Source of the DNA: Streptomyces mexicanus
Lineage (GTDB): Bacteria > Actinomycetota > Actinomycetes > Streptomycetales > Streptomycetaceae
Direction: 5' to 3'
DNA length: 61,138 nucleotides
NCBI RefSeq assembly: GCF_902506575.1
Contig: NZ_LR732544.1
Location: 4,020,040-4,081,177, forward strand
Shown: positions 43,046-52,008 of the stretch, piece after piece
How the letters are laid out: each line of letters starts with the position of its first letter
How positions within the stretch are numbered: position 1 is the first letter of the stretch
The notes under the pieces: model-generated
What the model was told of the DNA's origin: nothing
Databases searched by the model: none
What the model saw: only the letters and a program-made list of their open reading frames with translations
Made by a program: the position numbers and the translations under genes

Positions 43046-44809
43046 ATGCATCGGTACAGGTCCCACACCTGCGGGCAGCTCCGCGCCTCTGACGTCGGCA
43101 CCGACGTCCGGCTCAGTGGCTGGCTGCACAATCGGCGCGACCTGGGCGGCATCCTCTTCATCGATCTGCGCGACCACTACGGCATCACGCAGCTGGTCGC
43201 CCGCCCCGGCACGCCCGCCTACGAGGCGCTGGACAAGCTGTCCAAGGAGACCGTGGTCCGCGTGGACGGCCGTGTTGTTTCACGTGGAACCGAGAACGTG
43301 AACCCGGACCTGCCCACCGGTGAGATCGAGATCGAGGTCGGCGACGTCGAGGTGCTCGGTGCCGCCGCCCCGCTGCCCTTCACGATCAACACCGAGGACG
43401 GGGTCAACGAGGAGCGGCGCCTGGAGTACCGCTTCCTGGACCTGCGCCGCGAGCGCATGCACCGCAACATCATGCTGCGCACGGCGGTGATCGGTGCGAT
43501 CCGCCAGAAGATGACGGCCCTCGGCTTCAACGAGATGGCCACGCCGATCCTGACGGCGACCTCGCCCGAGGGCGCCCGCGACTTCGTCGTCCCCTCCCGG
43601 CTGCACCCGGGCAAGTTCTACGCCCTGCCGCAGGCCCCGCAGCAGTTCAAGCAGCTGCTGATGATCTCCGGCTTCGACCGCTACTTCCAGATCGCGCCCT
43701 GCTTCCGCGACGAGGACGCCCGCGCCGACCGCTCGCCGGGCGAGTTCTACCAGCTCGACGTCGAGATGAGCTTCGTCGAGCAGGAGGACGTCTTCCAGCC
43801 GATCGAGCAGCTGATGACCGAGCTGTTCGAGGAGTTCGGCGGTGGCCGCCATGTGACGTCTCCCTTCCCCCGCATCCCCTTCCGCGAGGCGATGCTGAAG
43901 TACGGCTCCGACAAGCCGGACCTGCGGGCCCAGCTGGAGCTGGTGGACATCACCGACATCTTCGAGGGCTCGGAGTTCAAGGCGTTCGCCGGCAAGCACG
44001 TGCGCGCGCTGCCGGTGCCGGCGGTCCAGGACCAGCCGCGCAAGTTCTTCGACCAGCTCGGCGACTACGCGGTCTCGCTGGGCGCGAAGGGCCTGGCGTG
44101 GGTGCGTGTCGGCGAGGACGGGGCGCTGACCGGCCCGATCGCGAAGTTCCTCACCGAGGACAACGTCGCGGAGCTGACCAAGCGGCTGTCGCTGGCCCCG
44201 GGCCACGCGGTGTTCTTCGGCGCGGGTGAGTTCGACGAGGTCTCGAAGATCATGGGCGCGGTGCGCGTCGAGGCCGCGAAGCGGGCCGGTCACTTCGAGG
44301 AGAACGTCTTCCGCTTCTGCTGGATCGTCGACTTCCCGATGTTCGAGAAGGACGAGGAGACCGGCAAGATCGACTTCTCGCACAACCCGTTCTCCATGCC
44401 GCAGGGCGGCATGGAGGCCCTGGAGAACCAGGACCCGCTGGACATCCTGGCCTGGCAGTACGACATCGTCTGCAACGGCGTCGAGCTGTCCTCCGGTGCG
44501 ATCCGGAACCACGAGCCGGACATCATGCTGAAGGCGTTCGAGATCGCCGGTTACGACCGCGAGACCACCGAGCGCGAGTTCGCGGGCATGCTCCGCGCGT
44601 TCCGCTTCGGCGCCCCGCCGCACGGCGGCATCGCCCCCGGCGTCGACCGCATCGTCATGCTGCTCGCCGACGAGCCCAACATCCGCGAGACCATCGCCTT
44701 CCCGCTCAACGGCAACGCCCAGGACCTGATGATGGGTGCTCCGACGGAGCTGGAGCCGGCCCGCCTGAAGGAACTGCACCTGACGGTGAACAAGCCGCAG
44801 CCGAAGTAG
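43046..44809 (+). CDS. aspS: Aspartyl-tRNA synthetase
   Basis: A 587-residue class II bacterial AspRS. The N-terminal OB anticodon domain has [20 protein letters not shown], followed by motif 1/2 regions [20 protein letters not shown] and [20 protein letters not shown] with [19 protein letters not shown]. The GAD insertion lies in the middle, and motif 3 is [20 protein letters not shown]. At the residue after RRD it has Leu, as in E. coli-type enzymes, rather than the His I recall in non-discriminating AspRS. An internal near-parS site lies at 43277. A T-rich intrinsic terminator follows. Confidence 0.95.
   Translation: MHRYRSHTCGQLRASDVGTDVRLSGWLHNRRDLGGILFIDLRDHYGITQLVARPGTPAYEALDKLSKETVVRVDGRVVSRGTENVNPDLPTGEIEIEVGDVEVLGAAAPLPFTINTEDGVNEERRLEYRFLDLRRERMHRNIMLRTAVIGAIRQKMTALGFNEMATPILTATSPEGARDFVVPSRLHPGKFYALPQAPQQFKQLLMISGFDRYFQIAPCFRDEDARADRSPGEFYQLDVEMSFVEQEDVFQPIEQLMTELFEEFGGGRHVTSPFPRIPFREAMLKYGSDKPDLRAQLELVDITDIFEGSEFKAFAGKHVRALPVPAVQDQPRKFFDQLGDYAVSLGAKGLAWVRVGEDGALTGPIAKFLTEDNVAELTKRLSLAPGHAVFFGAGEFDEVSKIMGAVRVEAAKRAGHFEENVFRFCWIVDFPMFEKDEETGKIDFSHNPFSMPQGGMEALENQDPLDILAWQYDIVCNGVELSSGAIRNHEPDIMLKAFEIAGYDRETTEREFAGMLRAFRFGAPPHGGIAPGVDRIVMLLADEPNIRETIAFPLNGNAQDLMMGAPTELEPARLKELHLTVNKPQPK
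43277..43290. other. parS-like site inside aspS (one mismatch)
   Basis: GTTTCACGTGGAAC differs from the consensus parS palindrome at one base. It encodes part of VVSRGTE in the OB domain, so it is preserved within a coding sequence. Together with 12578-12591 it gives two ParB sites about 31 kb apart. Confidence 0.8.
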
Positions 44810-44853
44810 GACCCGCGCCGTTCCGCGCACCGCCCGGAACCGCGCAACGCCTG

Positions 44854-44892
44854 AAAGGGGCGGCCCCACACGGGGCCGCCCCCCTTTTTTTC
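44854..44892 (+). terminator. Intrinsic terminator with T8 after aspS
   Basis: An 11-bp stem, GGGGCGGCCCC with GGGGCCGCCCC, loop ACAC, then CC and eight Ts. The long T-run is unusual in this GC-rich genome. Confidence 0.95.
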
Positions 44893-44937
44893 AGGTGTAC
44901 CGGTTCCAGCCGAATGCTTCCGCTTCCGGGTTCCGGC

Positions 44938-45294
44938 TCAGAAGCCGCAGTAGACCGAGCTGCCGTAGTCGCTCAGCAGGTCGTCCCGGATCCAGCCGGA
45001 CACACCCGTGCTGTCGTTTCTGACGTACGTCCAGGTGTAGTCGCCCGCGATCGTGTAGCAGTGGTAGTCCAGCCGCTGTGTGTTGTAGGCGACACCGTTG
45101 ATCGCACAGCTCGTGCTGGAGCCGCTGCGCTCGTTGGCCCCGTCGGCCGTCTTGTTCCACGAGCTGCTGTCCTTGTCGGCGACCGTCTTGCCGCAGGCCG
45201 CGGCGGCGGAGGCGGGCGTGGTGGACAGGGCGATCGGCACGCTCGCCGCCACGGCCACGAGCGCGGGCAGAACGGCTGCGAATCGACGCTTCAT
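44938..45294 (-). CDS. Small secreted SH3-like protein
   Basis: A 118-residue protein. The signal peptide MKRRFAAVLPALVAVAASVP ends near TPASA. The mature part has four cysteines (AACGKTV, TSCAIN, YHCYTI, YCGF) and an SH3b-like pattern (WTYVRNDSTGVSGWIRDDLL). Bacterial SH3 domains often bind cell-wall peptides. GGGGG precedes the ATG at 45294. The leader upstream is unusually A-rich on the coding strand, and a strong palindrome lies at 45369. It is divergent from a two-component system that may share its control. Confidence 0.8.
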   Translation of the reverse strand: MKRRFAAVLPALVAVAASVPIALSTTPASAAAACGKTVADKDSSSWNKTADGANERSGSSTSCAINGVAYNTQRLDYHCYTIAGDYTWTYVRNDSTGVSGWIRDDLLSDYGSSVYCGF

Positions 45295-45368
45295 CGAACC
45301 CCCATTGTTGTTTTTCTCGTCGTTTTCCGTCTTCATCCGTGCGCCCCCTGACCATCAGTGGCCCAAGG

Positions 45369-45390
45369 GACACCAGTACGATCTGGTGTC
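45369..45390. promoter_or_regulatory. Inverted repeat GACACCAG-N6-CTGGTGTC
   Basis: Perfect 8-bp arms 75-96 bp upstream of the SH3-protein start in the 381-bp divergent region before the response regulator. It is a good dimer-binding site candidate. The remaining part of the region (45395-45640) is relatively AT-rich; TACGGT at 45643-45648 may be the response-regulator -10. Confidence 0.55.
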
Positions 45391-45675
45391 GCGCGGAGTG
45401 AAGAAATGATTCCGGGGGGAGATGGCTGTTTCTCGGTGTTCGGCGGCTGTAAGTGAATGGTGGGGGAATAAGACATTCCTGCGCCGTTGCGCGGTCCGTG
45501 CGGCGCCCCTCGGGCGAACGGGAAATGACTGGAAAAAGCTCACCGGTCGACGCGGGCATCACCGGATGCGCGCCTTCCCTTTCTTCGTTCCGGCGGACGG
45601 AAGCATTCCCAATTCGCTCCGGCCAGTGCGTATGTCATCCGGTACGGTGTGGAAATCCCAGTCGAAGGAGTCGCG

Positions 45676-46389
45676 TTGCCCGCTCGCATACTCGTCGCCG
45701 AGGACGACGTGAAACAGGCGCAACTGATCCGGATCTATCTGGAACGGGAGGGCCACGACGTACAGGTCGTGGCCGACGGGCGCTCCGCGATCGACCGTGC
45801 CCGCCGTTCCCGTCCGGACCTGATCGTTCTCGACGTGATGATGCCGGGCGTCGACGGACTCGACGTCTGCCGCATCCTGCGCGCGGACTCGCGCGTGCCG
45901 ATCCTGCTGCTGACCGCCCGCAGCACCGAGGAGGACCTGCTGCTGGGCCTCGACCTGGGGGCGGACGACTACATGACCAAGCCGTACAGCCCGCGGGAGC
46001 TGACCGCGCGGGTGCGGGCGCTGCTGCGCCGGGCGCGGGCCGCCGAGGGCGAGCGGCCACCCGTGCTCACGGTGGGCGACGTGGAGATCGACACCGCGCG
46101 CTTCGAGGTCCGGGTGGCCGGGGAGCCGGTGGCGCTCACCGGGAAGGAGTTCGCGATCCTGGCCGTGCTCGCCGGCGAGCCGGGGCGGGCGTTCACCCGG
46201 GCGCAGATCATCGACCGGGTCTTCGGGTTCGACCAGGAGGTGCTGGAGCGGACCGTCGACGCGCACGTGATGAACCTGCGCAGGAAGCTCGAACGGGGCC
46301 GCCCGGGCAGGCGGTACGTCGAGACCGTGTACGGGCGGGGCTACCGGTTCGCCGCGCTGCCCCCGGCCCCGGCCGGCGGCGGGCGGTGA
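45676..46389 (+). CDS. OmpR-family response regulator
   Basis: A 237-residue regulator. The receiver domain has the acidic pair ED-D near 9-11, the phospho-acceptor Asp53 (LIVLDVMMPG) and Lys102 (YMTKPYSPRE). The C-terminal winged helix has LTGKEFAILAVLAGEPGRAF and DRVFGFDQEVLERTVDAHVM. The TTG at 45676 is preferred because AAGGAG lies 5 nt upstream; a GTG at 45649 lacks a good site. It overlaps the kinase gene by GTGA. Confidence 0.9.
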   Translation: MPARILVAEDDVKQAQLIRIYLEREGHDVQVVADGRSAIDRARRSRPDLIVLDVMMPGVDGLDVCRILRADSRVPILLLTARSTEEDLLLGLDLGADDYMTKPYSPRELTARVRALLRRARAAEGERPPVLTVGDVEIDTARFEVRVAGEPVALTGKEFAILAVLAGEPGRAFTRAQIIDRVFGFDQEVLERTVDAHVMNLRRKLERGRPGRRYVETVYGRGYRFAALPPAPAGGGR

Positions 46390-48023
46390 CGCGGGTGAGC
46401 TTCCGGCTGCGCGTGCTCGCCCTGCTCGCGCTGATCGCTCTGACCGCCACCGGCGCCACCGCCTGGCTGACGCTGCGCCAGGCCAGCCGGCAGGTGCAGG
46501 AGTCGGTGACCGCCGGACGCAAGGACGTCCAGCGGATCACCGACGTGCTGCGGTCCTACGGGTACCAGCACGGCACCTGGGAGGGGGTGGCGCCCACCGT
46601 GCGGCGCCTGGCGCAGGACACCGGGCAGCGCATCCGGGTCACCACCGAGACCGACGTGCTCCTGGCCGACTCCGACGCCCTCGCCGGCCGTACGCCGCGC
46701 GCGACCGGCGGACAGCCGCCCGTCCTCGTCGATCCCCGGCCCCGGCTGCGTCTGCCCGAGACGCCGGTGAAGCGCGCCCTGGCCAAACGGACGGTGGCCG
46801 CCATCGCCGAGTACCGCTCCGCCGTCGCCTACGCCTCCTGCCTGACCCGGGCCGGCGCGAAGGTCGCGGCCCGGCCGGGCGACACGGGCGTCCCCGAGGT
46901 CAGCGCCGTGGGCCGGCCCCCGGCGCAGTGCGTCGAGCAGGACCCCGGGACCGACCCCCGGGCCGGGCAGGACGTCACGGCCGTCTCGCGGTGCGACGAC
47001 GAGCAGCAGCTCGCCACCTGCCTGCAACGGGTCTTCACCGAGCGCACGGCCACGCTCGCGCCCCCGCGGCTTCAGGTCGGGCTCGGGTTCCGCGGCGAGG
47101 CACCGGCCGGCCTGGCCGCCGCGCCCACGGTGGCCGTCGCCTCGGGCGTCGCCCTGGTCGCCGTCCTGGGCGCGTTGCTGCTCAGCAGGGCCGTACTGCG
47201 GCCGGTACGGGCCCTGACCTCGGCCGCCCGGGACCTCGGCGCGGGAGACCTGGAGCGGCGGGTGCCGGTGTCCGGGCGGGACGAGATCGCCGACCTGGGC
47301 CGGGCGTTCAACCGGATGGCCCACTCCCTGGAGGCCGCCGAGGAACGCCAGCGCCGGCTCACCGCCGACATCGCCCACGAGCTGCGCACCCCGCTCGCCA
47401 ACCTGCGCGGCTACCTGGAGGCCCTGCGCGACGGCGTGGTCGAACCGACCCCCGAACTCCTCGACTCGCTCCACGAGGAGGCGATGCTGCAACAGCGGAT
47501 CGTCGACGACCTGCAGGACCTGGCACTGGCCGAGGCGGGGGCGCTCACCTACCACCGGGCCCTCGTCGACCTCGGCGAGGTACTGGAGGCCGACCGCACC
47601 GCCCACCTCGCCCAGGCGGACGCGGCGGGGGTGACCCTGCGGACCGATGTGCCACAGCCGGTGCACGTCCACGCGGACGCCGACCGGCTCCGGCAGGTGG
47701 TGGGCAACCTGGTCGGCAACGCGCTGCGCGCCACTCCGCCCGGCGGGACGGTCACCCTGTCGGCGAACCGGCTGGGCGGCTCGGCGGTGCTCCGGGGGCG
47801 GGACACCGGCACGGGGATTCCCGCGGAGCAGCTGCCGCACCTCTTCGACCGGTTCTGGCGCGCGGACGCCGCGCGGGGCCGGACCACGGGAGGCAGCGGT
47901 CTGGGCCTGGCGATCGCCCGGCAGATCGTCACCGACCACGGCGGCACCATCGAGGTGGCCAGCAGCCCGGGCGCCGGGACGACGTTCACGGTGACGTTGG
48001 CGGCGGCGGAGGGGCCGGGGTGA
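46386..48023 (+). CDS. Sensor histidine kinase
   Basis: A 545-residue membrane kinase. An N-terminal helix (VLALLALIALTATGATAWLT) is followed by an external sensor region of about 210 residues with four cysteines (YASCLTRAG, AQCVEQD, SRCDDEQ, ATCLQRV), which could form disulfides. Then come a second helix (VAVASGVALVAVLGALLLS), HAMP, the phospho-acceptor His331 in ADIAHELRTPLANLRGYLEA, and ATPase motifs NLVGNALRA, DTGTGIP and GSGLGLAIARQI. The ligand is unknown. Its stop codon lies within a perfect 14-bp tandem duplication. Confidence 0.9.
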   Translation: MTRVSFRLRVLALLALIALTATGATAWLTLRQASRQVQESVTAGRKDVQRITDVLRSYGYQHGTWEGVAPTVRRLAQDTGQRIRVTTETDVLLADSDALAGRTPRATGGQPPVLVDPRPRLRLPETPVKRALAKRTVAAIAEYRSAVAYASCLTRAGAKVAARPGDTGVPEVSAVGRPPAQCVEQDPGTDPRAGQDVTAVSRCDDEQQLATCLQRVFTERTATLAPPRLQVGLGFRGEAPAGLAAAPTVAVASGVALVAVLGALLLSRAVLRPVRALTSAARDLGAGDLERRVPVSGRDEIADLGRAFNRMAHSLEAAEERQRRLTADIAHELRTPLANLRGYLEALRDGVVEPTPELLDSLHEEAMLQQRIVDDLQDLALAEAGALTYHRALVDLGEVLEADRTAHLAQADAAGVTLRTDVPQPVHVHADADRLRQVVGNLVGNALRATPPGGTVTLSANRLGGSAVLRGRDTGTGIPAEQLPHLFDRFWRADAARGRTTGGSGLGLAIARQIVTDHGGTIEVASSPGAGTTFTVTLAAAEGPG

Positions 48024-48042
48024 GCCGGCCGGGGTGAGCCGG
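48015..48042 (+). repeat. 14-bp tandem duplication containing the histidine kinase stop
   Basis: CCGGGGTGAGCCGG occurs twice in direct succession; the first copy contains the TGA stop, the second is a post-stop copy with another TGA. Confidence 0.85.
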
Positions 48043-48177
48043 CCGACGAGTGCCGCCGGAGCCCGGGCCGGCATCGTCCGCTCGCCGTGCTCGTCCGCCG
48101 TGCTCGTCCGTCGCGCTGCCCCTTTTTCACCTCTGACTCCGCCGCCGACCCCCCACCTGCCGATCGAAGACTTCGCC

Positions 48178-48285
48178 ATGAACTACAACCAAGTCCTCCA
48201 AGCCGGCATCGCCGCCATCGGCACCACCCTCAAAATCCAACTCGACATCCAAGCCGTCCAAGGAGACACCCTCCCCACCACCTGA
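48178..48285 (+). CDS. Possible 35-residue small protein with atypical codon use
   Basis: An ATG-to-TGA frame of 36 codons encodes MNYNQVLQAGIAAIGTTLK followed by IQLDIQAVQGDTLPTT. Nearly all third positions are C or A, whereas the genes around end in C or G, and the local strand is strikingly G-poor (AACTACAACCAAGTCCTCCA). No convincing ribosome site (weak GAAGA) and no family match known to me. It stands alone between the sensor kinase and modA. It may be a small peptide, a fragment of transferred DNA or chance. The rest of the 528-bp gap has TATCAT at 48437-48442 as a possible modA -10. Confidence 0.35.
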   Translation: MNYNQVLQAGIAAIGTTLKIQLDIQAVQGDTLPTT

Positions 48286-48551
48286 CCACCGCGTGACCGG
48301 CTTGCCTCGGCAACGGCAAGGGCTCCCTCAGCGGACCGTTCCGCGGATCTGCGGAGGAACGCACATACCAGCCTGGCGCGGCGAAGGTACGGCTGATGCG
48401 ATGCGACAAGAGACTTTTCCCTCGCATGTGCGGCAGTATCATCGGCGCGAGCCGCCGTGAGCCGGTGCGTCGACGTGGTGGTCGGCGGACCCGGACGAGT
48501 CCGTGCAGGACCGGATGCGTCCGTTCAGGACCTTGAGGGAGTGGACCCGTC

Positions 48552-49379
48552 ATGACCCGTTCCGCCCGCCGTACCCGCCGGATACTCCGGGCGACCGGCG
48601 CGGGCGCCGCCGCGCTGCTGGCCCTGAGCGCCTGCTCGTCGTCCGGTGCGCACTCCTCCGGGACGTCGGACGCCTCGGCGTCGGGTGCCGCCTCGGACAA
48701 GGTGTCCGGCGAGGTGACCGTCTTCGCGGCGGCCTCGCTGAAGGAGGGCTTCACCACGCTGGGCAAGGAGTTCGAGAAGGAGCACCCGGGCACGAAGGTC
48801 ACCTTCAGCTTCGGCGGCAGCGACAGCCTCGCGGCCGGCATCACCGGCGGCGCCCCGGCCGACGTGTTCGCCTCCGCCAGCGCCAAGACGATGAAGACGG
48901 TCACCGACCAGGGTGACGCGGTGGGCGCCCCCGTCACCTTCGTGCGCAACCGGCTGGAGATCGCCACCCTGCCGGGCAACCCCGACAGGCTCTCCTCGCT
49001 GAAGGACCTCACGCGGTCGGGTCTGAAGGTCGTGCTGTGCGCCAAGACGGTGCCGTGCGGCGCCGCCGCGCAGAAGGCGCTGGACGCCGGCGGCCTGAAG
49101 CTCACCCCGGCCTCCTACGAGGAGGACGTCAAGTCGGCCCTGAACAAGGTGGTGCTGAAGGAGGCCGACGCCGCGCTGGTCTACCGCACCGATGTGAAGG
49201 CCGCCGGTGGCAAGGTGGAGGGCGTGGAGTTCCCCGAGTCGGCCGAGGCCGTCAACGACTACCCGATCGCCCGGCTGAAGAACGCGAAGAACCCCGCGGC
49301 CGCCACGGCGTTCATCGCGCTGGTGCGTTCCGCCGAGGGCCGCAAGGCGCTCGGCGAGGCCGGGTTCCTCAGCCCGTGA
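48552..49379 (+). CDS. modA: Molybdate ABC transporter substrate-binding lipoprotein ModA
   Basis: A 275-residue lipoprotein. The twin-arginine-rich N-terminus MTRSARRTRRILRATGAGAA leads to the lipobox LSAC with Cys28. The mature part has the ModA pattern EVTVFAAASLKEGFTTLGKE, SFGGSDSLAAGITGGAPADVF, and EEDVKSALNKVVLKEADAAL plus VYRTDVKAAGG. It binds molybdate or tungstate outside the cell. GGGAG precedes the ATG. It is first in modABC, coupled by GTGA to modB. The imported metal would feed MobA/MoeA encoded earlier in the window. No ModE-type site was recognised upstream. Confidence 0.93.
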   Translation: MTRSARRTRRILRATGAGAAALLALSACSSSGAHSSGTSDASASGAASDKVSGEVTVFAAASLKEGFTTLGKEFEKEHPGTKVTFSFGGSDSLAAGITGGAPADVFASASAKTMKTVTDQGDAVGAPVTFVRNRLEIATLPGNPDRLSSLKDLTRSGLKVVLCAKTVPCGAAAQKALDAGGLKLTPASYEEDVKSALNKVVLKEADAALVYRTDVKAAGGKVEGVEFPESAEAVNDYPIARLKNAKNPAAATAFIALVRSAEGRKALGEAGFLSP

Positions 49380-50224
49380 CCCCGCTCGGCAGGGCCGGTG
49401 CCGCAGACCGCCCCCGCACGGGCGGGCCGCGGCGCCGCCGCGTCCGCGGCACCGCCCCGCTGCCCCTGCTGCTGCCCGCGCTCATCGGCCTGGTCTTCCT
49501 GGTGCTGCCGCTGCTCGCCCTGCTGCTCAGGGCGCCCTGGCGGAGCATGCCCGACCTGCTGACCAGCAGCGAGGTGTGGCAGGCGCTGCGGCTGTCCCTG
49601 GTGTGCGCGACGGCGGCGACCGCGGTGAGCCTGGTGATCGGGGTGCCGCTGGCCTGGCTGCTGGCGCGGGTGGAGTTCCCCGGGCGCGGACTGGTGCGCG
49701 CCCTGGTGACCCTGCCGCTGGTGCTGCCGCCCGTGGTGGGCGGTGTGGCGCTGCTGATGGCGCTCGGCCGCAACGGTGTCGTCGGACGGTGGCTGGACTC
49801 CTGGTTCGGGATCACGCTGCCGTTCACCACCACCGGGGTCGTGCTGGCCGAGGCGTTCGTGGCGATGCCGTTCCTCGTCATCAGCGTCGAGGGCACGCTG
49901 CGCGCCGCCGACCCCCGCTACGAGGAGGCGGCCACCACGCTCGGCGCCTCCCGCTTCACCGCGTTCCGCCGGGTCACGCTGCCGCTCGTCGCGCCCGGGA
50001 TCGCCGCCGGCGCCGTGCTGGCCTGGGCGCGGGCGCTCGGCGAGTTCGGCGCGACGATCACCTTCGCCGGCAACTTCCCCGGCCGTACGCAGACCATGCC
50101 CCTGGCCGTCTACCTCGCCCTGCAGAACGACCCTCAGGCGGCCGTCGCGCTCAGTCTGGTCCTGCTGGCCGTGTCGATCGCGGTGCTGGCGGGGCTGCGG
50201 GACCGCTGGATGACCGCCTCATGA
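49376..50224 (+). CDS. modB: Molybdate ABC transporter permease ModB
   Basis: A 282-residue permease. An Arg-rich N-terminal tail precedes five to six membrane helices (LPLLLPALIGLVFLVLPLLA, LVCATAATAVSLVIGVPLAW). The EAA loop that docks on ModC is EEAATTLGASRFTAFRRVTL, followed by GEFGATITFAGNFPGRTQTM, characteristic of ModB/CysT-type permeases. It starts with GTG overlapping the modA stop and overlaps modC by ATGA. Confidence 0.93.
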   Translation: MTPLGRAGAADRPRTGGPRRRRVRGTAPLPLLLPALIGLVFLVLPLLALLLRAPWRSMPDLLTSSEVWQALRLSLVCATAATAVSLVIGVPLAWLLARVEFPGRGLVRALVTLPLVLPPVVGGVALLMALGRNGVVGRWLDSWFGITLPFTTTGVVLAEAFVAMPFLVISVEGTLRAADPRYEEAATTLGASRFTAFRRVTLPLVAPGIAAGAVLAWARALGEFGATITFAGNFPGRTQTMPLAVYLALQNDPQAAVALSLVLLAVSIAVLAGLRDRWMTAS

Positions 50225-51360
50225 CCGACGACCGCCGTACGACCGACGACCGCCGCGCGACCGACGACCGCCGCACGACCGGCACCGACACACCCCGGCG
50301 GCCCGGCGGCCCCGGCAGCGGCGCGGGGCTGGACGCCCGTCTGGTGGTCGAGCGCGGCTCGTTCCGCCTCGACGTCGCGCTGACCGCCGCGCCCGGGGAC
50401 GTGGTGGCCCTCCTCGGTCCCAACGGCGCCGGCAAGACGACCGCCCTGCGGGCGCTGGCCGGTCTGGTCCCGCTGTCCGGCGGGCATCTGCGGCTGGACG
50501 GCGCGGAGCTGGACCGCACGCCGCCGGAGTCCCGCCCGGTGGGCGTCGTCTTCCAGGACTATCTGCTCTTCCCGCACCTGTCCGCACTGGACAACGTGGC
50601 GTTCGGGCCGCGCTGCCGGGGCGTCCGCAAGGCCGAGGCCCGTGCGCAGGCCGCCGTCTGGCTGGACCGCATGGGCCTGGCGGAGCATGCGGCGGCCAAG
50701 CCGCGCCGGCTGTCCGGCGGCCAGGCCCAGCGCGTCGCCCTCGCCCGCGCCCTGGCCACCCACCCCCGGCTGCTGCTGCTCGACGAGCCGCTCGCCGCCC
50801 TGGACGCCCGGACCCGGCTCGACGTCCGCGCCCAACTGCGCCGCCACCTCGCCGACTTCGAGGCGGTGGCCCTGCTCGTCACGCACGACCCGCTGGACGC
50901 CATGGTCCTGGCCGACCGCCTGGTCGTCATGGAGAACGGCCGCGTCGTCCAGGAGGGCACCCCCTCCCACATCGCCCGCCACCCGCGCACCGACTACATC
51001 GCCCAGCTGGTCGGCCTCAACCTCTACCGGGGGCGGGCCGAGGGACACACGGTGCGTCTTGAGGACGGACCCGAGATCACCACCACCGAGGACCTCACCG
51101 GGCCGGTCTTCGTCGCCTTCCCGCCCGGCGCGGTGACCCTGCACCGGCAGCGCCCCGGTGGCTCCAGCGCCCGCAACGTCTGGCGCTGCGAGGTGGCCGG
51201 CCTGGAGACCCACGGCGACCAGATCCGCGCCGACCTCACGGGCGAGTTGCCGCTGGCCGCCGACCTGACCACGGTCGCCGCCGCCGAACTCGACCTGCGC
51301 CCCGGGCCCACGGTGTGGGCGACGGTCAAGGCGGCCCAGACGCACGCGTCCCGCGCCTGA
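50221..51360 (+). CDS. modC: Molybdate ABC transporter ATPase ModC
   Basis: A 379-residue ATPase. Walker A is LLGPNGAGKTTALRAL, the Q-loop is VFQDYLLFPHLS, the signature is RLSGGQAQRVALARAL, Walker B is LLLLDEPLAALD and the H-loop His is in LLVTHDPLDAM. The last 110 residues form a TOBE/DIMOP molybdate-binding regulatory domain. The N-terminus is a 6-residue repeat, TDDRRT-TDDRRA-TDDRRT, encoded by a tandem 18-bp unit at the start codon; translation from a later start would remove it, but the coupling to modB supports 50221. Confidence 0.93.
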   Translation: MTDDRRTTDDRRATDDRRTTGTDTPRRPGGPGSGAGLDARLVVERGSFRLDVALTAAPGDVVALLGPNGAGKTTALRALAGLVPLSGGHLRLDGAELDRTPPESRPVGVVFQDYLLFPHLSALDNVAFGPRCRGVRKAEARAQAAVWLDRMGLAEHAAAKPRRLSGGQAQRVALARALATHPRLLLLDEPLAALDARTRLDVRAQLRRHLADFEAVALLVTHDPLDAMVLADRLVVMENGRVVQEGTPSHIARHPRTDYIAQLVGLNLYRGRAEGHTVRLEDGPEITTTEDLTGPVFVAFPPGAVTLHRQRPGGSSARNVWRCEVAGLETHGDQIRADLTGELPLAADLTTVAAAELDLRPGPTVWATVKAAQTHASRA

Positions 51361-51390
51361 CCGCCGGTGCGGGCAGCCGGCCCCCGTCCG

Positions 51391-51440
51391 CCCGCCAACG
51401 ACCCCGCCGTCGTGCCCGCCCGTCAGGACCCCGCCGTGTG
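51391..51440 (+). repeat. ~25-bp repeat after modC
   Basis: Two units beginning CCCGCC and ending GACCCCGCCGT-GTG (51391-51414 and 51415-51440) in the 178-bp gap between modC and the next gene. Confidence 0.5.
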
Positions 51441-51538
51441 CCCGGCCGGTGCGGCACACCGCCCGTCCCGGCCCTGCCGCGCGCCGGGCGGGGGTGGCAG
51501 GCTCGCCGTACCACCGCGCCGTGCCGAGGAGGGCCGAG

Positions 51539-51997
51539 GTGCCGTCCGCCGAACTGACCCACACCTTCCGGATCGCCGCACCGCCCGCGGAGGTCTTCGC
51601 CCACCTGGCCGAGCCGTCGCACTACGTCGGCCTGTCGCCGCTCGTCGTCGCCGTCCGCGACGTGCGCCGCCCCGGCCGGACCGTGCGCTACACGGCCGTG
51701 GAGCGCTTCCGGTTCCTGGGCGTCCTCCCGCACGACAACCTCATCGACGTCACGCTCGTCGCCGCCCCGGAGGGCCTGCCGGACTCCGCGGTGGTCTCCG
51801 GCGACGTCCGCAGCCCCGCCCGGGTCCGCATGAGCTACCGCTTCGCCCTCGCCCGCGACGGGGCCGGCAGCACCGTCACCGACACCCTGCGCCTGCGCAC
51901 GCCCCCGGGCCTGCTGCGGTTCGCCGCCGCGCAGGCCCGGGCGGTCCAGCGGACGCGGGCCCGGGTGCTGACGGACCGTCTGGCCCCGCCCGCCTGA
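51539..51997 (+). CDS. SRPBCC (START-like) family protein
   Basis: A 152-residue polyketide-cyclase/dehydrase-type fold: THTFRIAAPPAEVFAHLAEP, GLSPLVVAVRDVR, strands RTVRYTAVERFRFLGVLP and SYRFALARDGAGSTVTDTLR, and a long C-terminal helix ending RARVLTDRLAPPA. These proteins bind hydrophobic ligands. GAGGAGG lies 6 nt before the GTG. It is not obviously linked to molybdate uptake. Confidence 0.8.
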   Translation: MPSAELTHTFRIAAPPAEVFAHLAEPSHYVGLSPLVVAVRDVRRPGRTVRYTAVERFRFLGVLPHDNLIDVTLVAAPEGLPDSAVVSGDVRSPARVRMSYRFALARDGAGSTVTDTLRLRTPPGLLRFAAAQARAVQRTRARVLTDRLAPPA

Positions 51998-52008
51998 CGC
52001 AGTCCCGC

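Noticed and set aside
48178..48285. Small peptide as a lasso or lanthipeptide precursor
   Set aside because: No cysteine, no suitable leader/core boundary, and no processing enzyme genes nearby.
48286..48551. Molybdenum-cofactor riboswitch or ModE site upstream of modA
   Set aside because: Some GC-rich stems exist, but I could not match a known Moco RNA layout or a ModE-type palindrome.
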